Part shown: positions 55,303 to 56,820 of the stretch, in pieces | How positions within the stretch are numbered: position 1 is the first letter of the stretch | Layout of the letters: each line of letters starts with the position of its first letter | The notes under the pieces: generated by a model | The model's input: only the letters and a program-made list of their open reading frames with translations | Told to the model about the DNA's origin: nothing | Databases searched by the model: none | Translations under genes and position numbers: made by a program | Assembly: GCA_038239195.1 (NCBI GenBank) | Contig: JBBSEZ010000010.1 | Location: 1 to 56,820 of the forward strand | DNA: 56,820 nucleotides | Source of the DNA: JBBSEZ01 sp038239195 | GTDB taxonomy: Bacteria > Planctomycetota > Planctomycetia > Gemmatales > Gemmataceae | Direction: 5' to 3'

Positions 55303-56334
55303 TCAACGCTGCGGCCCTTCCCCCTCCAGGTTCCGCTTCACTCGGTAGAACCAGGTGGCCAGGGTGCCGACCGGCACGCGCAACACCTCGGCGATCTCGC
55401 GGTACTTCATGCTCTCCTCGTACCACAGCCGCCACGCCAGCCGCTGCACGGGCGACAGGGTGGCCAACTGCTCCCGCAGCAGGGCGCGCCAGCGGGCCAG
55501 TTCCTCCGCCTTCTCTGCGGCCTCCGCCGGGCTGGGCGCGTCGTCGGCCACCTCCAGGGGCCCGTTCGGCGTGGACAGGCTGCACGGGCGAAAGGCGCCG
55601 CGCCGGCGCAGCAGGCTGACGGCGGTGTGATGCAGGATGGTGCCCAGCCACGTCGCCGGACTGTGGCTCGGCTCGTAGGCGTCGAGGCTGGTCAGGGCCA
55701 GAAGGAACGTCTCGGCGAGGACGTCGTCGCGGTCTTCGGGACGACCGAGGAGGCCACGCAAAAGGCCGCGCAGGTAGGGCGTCACGTCCTGGAAGAGCGG
55801 CCCGAAGGCGCGGGTGTCGTGGTCCCGGGCGTGCAGCATGCGCTGCGTCCAGTCGCCGGTCAGGGCGTGCGGGGCCACGGGGCCGGCGGGCGTCGCCCGC
55901 ACGCCGTCGAGGGCGACCCGTGCCGTCGGCGACAGGGTCGGCTCGCGCAGCGCCTCAGTGCGCGTCAGCCACGTGCCGCCGAGCTGGGCGGCGAGGGCCT
56001 TCCGCTGTCGGGCGGGACAGTGGGCAGTCGCCGGGACGATGGGGTAGTCGGCCTCGACGCCGTGCGCCGGCGAGCGCAGCCGCAGCGGCGCCGCGGGCAG
56101 CAGACGCAGCCGGGCCAGCGGCGGGGCCTCGGCGAGGTGCTCGTGGCGCAGGACGTCGAGCGTCTGACGCAGCGCCGCGTCGGGGCATGCGGCGCTGGCC
56201 GGGACCTTCTTGGTGAGCGGCGCGAGCATGGCCCGCCCGTCGGCTGCCCAGGAGGCGTGCGGTCGGAGCAGGAATCGTTCGGTGCCCCGGCTGACGGTCT
56301 TCCACAGGAGATGGACCACGGTGACGTCGCGCAT
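55303..56334 (-). CDS. Long ECF-like sigma factor with N-terminal extension
   Basis: 343 residues. The C-terminal half is an ECF sigma: VTPYLRGLLRGLLGRPEDRDDVLAETFLLALTSLDAYEPSHSPATWLGTILHHTAVSLLRRR (region 2), then LSPVQRLAWRLWYEESMKYREIAEVLRVPVGTLATWFYRVKRNL (region 4). The first ~165 residues (VVHLLWKTVSRGTERFLLRP and onward) are not sigma and have a faint Nudix-like feel, unproven. It may be a sensory input domain. Downstream of, and convergent with, the tRNA. Confidence 0.8.
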   Translation of the reverse strand: MRDVTVVHLLWKTVSRGTERFLLRPHASWAADGRAMLAPLTKKVPASAACPDAALRQTLDVLRHEHLAEAPPLARLRLLPAAPLRLRSPAHGVEADYPIVPATAHCPARQRKALAAQLGGTWLTRTEALREPTLSPTARVALDGVRATPAGPVAPHALTGDWTQRMLHARDHDTRAFGPLFQDVTPYLRGLLRGLLGRPEDRDDVLAETFLLALTSLDAYEPSHSPATWLGTILHHTAVSLLRRRGAFRPCSLSTPNGPLEVADDAPSPAEAAEKAEELARWRALLREQLATLSPVQRLAWRLWYEESMKYREIAEVLRVPVGTLATWFYRVKRNLEGEGPQR

Positions 56335-56370
56335 GGGTGGGCCCCGCAGGTGAGAAAGCCTGGGCGTCGG

Positions 56371-56820
56371 CTATCGCATTTTACGCGATGAAACAACATT
56401 GTCAATCTTTTTAGGAATTATCTGGCCTACATGTCCCGGCTGTCGAGATGCGGTCAGGCCCTCCTCTTGGTGCAGGCGGCGCAGGGCCGTTGTGCATTCG
56501 CAGATGATCTCCGGGTTCTTTATCTCCTGGCCGATGTACAGGGCCGTTTCGAGGTGTTCGATTCCCTTCTGCGCTTGCCCGAGGTCGGCGTAGGCGGTGC
56601 CCAGGTTGCTCAGGGCGGTGCTCTCGCCGCGGCGGTCCTTAATCTGGCGGGCGATCTCCAAGTGTTGCAGGTGGAACTCGATGGCCTTGTCCGGCTGACC
56701 GAGGGCCGCGTAGACGAGGCTGTTGCGCCGCAACTGGCCCAGCGGCTTTGCAATTCTATGACGTAAGTCCTTATTCCTTGGTCGGAAATATACCGATGGA
56801 TAAGGACTTACGTCATAGAA
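56371..56820 (-). CDS. TPR-repeat protein, 5' end outside window
   Basis: The frame is open to the window edge. The TPR units NSLVYAALGQPDKAIEFHLQHLEIARQIKD and NLGTAYADLGQAQKGIEHLETALYIGQEI match the classic kinesin-light-chain-like type. The end, QIIPKKIDNVVSSRKMR, is AT-richer than the rest. The palindrome at 56754-56820 is read through in frame (FYDVSPYPSVYFRPRNKDLRHRIAK), so a full gene may extend leftward outside, or the palindrome may have inserted. Confidence 0.7.
   Translation of the reverse strand, partial: FYDVSPYPSVYFRPRNKDLRHRIAKPLGQLRRNSLVYAALGQPDKAIEFHLQHLEIARQIKDRRGESTALSNLGTAYADLGQAQKGIEHLETALYIGQEIKNPEIICECTTALRRLHQEEGLTASRQPGHVGQIIPKKIDNVVSSRKMR
56754..56820. repeat. Perfect 21-nt inverted repeat at window edge
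   Basis: TTCTATGACGTAAGTCCTTAT (read from 56754) mirrors the last 21 bases (56800-56820) exactly, with a 25-nt spacer that itself has TCGG/CCGA. AT-rich against a GC-rich background, so possibly an insertion-sequence end or transferred piece. Confidence 0.7.

Overview
The window looks like a chromosomal stretch from a high-GC planctomycete, most likely family Gemmataceae. The clues are an ECF sigma factor/Ser-Thr kinase pair, proteins with the short TIGR02996 repeat-companion domain, leucine-rich repeats, DUF4058 and Uma2 families, a YrdC-LMW phosphatase fusion, a MoxR/DUF58/BatA-like cluster, and many exported proteins without close functional relatives. The species assignment is inference from gene content; no rRNA is present.

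Layout. 1-6.3 kb: end of an unknown gene, clpX, and small envelope, lipoprotein, HEAT and BON genes. 6.3-8.8 kb (minus): FHA protein, mutY, and a TlpA-like thioredoxin lipoprotein whose frame contains one in-frame UGA exactly at the first redox cysteine. A 6-bp hairpin with a GGUC loop lies 31 nt downstream. I read this as a probable selenoprotein (U-x-x-C) with a bacterial SECIS, and it is the most interesting item here. 9.2-18.9 kb (mostly plus): a solute-binding-like lipoprotein, an orphan XisI, an LCCL protein, a two-module LRR protein, a coupled GIY-YIG-like/HEPN pair, dprA, a TIGR02996 protein and a HEAT protein. 19.1-24.9 kb (minus): a 1734-aa membrane kinase with 27 phase-perfect 32-residue repeats and a C-terminal PDZ domain, behind a broken ECF sigma factor gene. 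25.2-29.8 kb: amidohydrolase, membrane protein, rpiB, YrdC-phosphatase and methyltransferase. 29.8-39.8 kb (minus): a MoxR-type cluster (NHL lipoprotein, giant VWA protein, MoxR ATPase, DUF58, BatA-like VWA), with a Uma2 gene lodged in it. 40-44 kb: an amidohydrolase whose 3' end is duplicated 1.55 kb downstream, around a DUF4058 gene and a broken recombinase-like HTH remnant, followed by a second DUF4058 gene. 44.3-50.8 kb: a group-2 sigma-70 factor with a strong terminator, TPR and exported proteins, an SDR oxidoreductase, hemW and a third DUF4058 gene. 50.8-56.8 kb: kinase plus ECF sigma factor, a Gln/Arg-rich exported protein, tRNA-Pro(CGG) with a clear promoter, a long ECF-like sigma factor and a partial TPR gene.

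Genes probably working together: sigma factor with kinase (52.5 kb); MoxR, DUF58 and the VWA proteins in chaperone-like assembly or envelope maturation; the HEPN and GIY-YIG-like products as a possible toxin-antitoxin or defence unit; YrdC-phosphatase with RpiB by translational coupling. Nested palindromic elements sit at several gene 3' ends, and four of them supply or abut the stop codon. The selenocysteine machinery (selA, selB, selD, selC) is not in the window, so the Sec reading rests on the local sequence alone.
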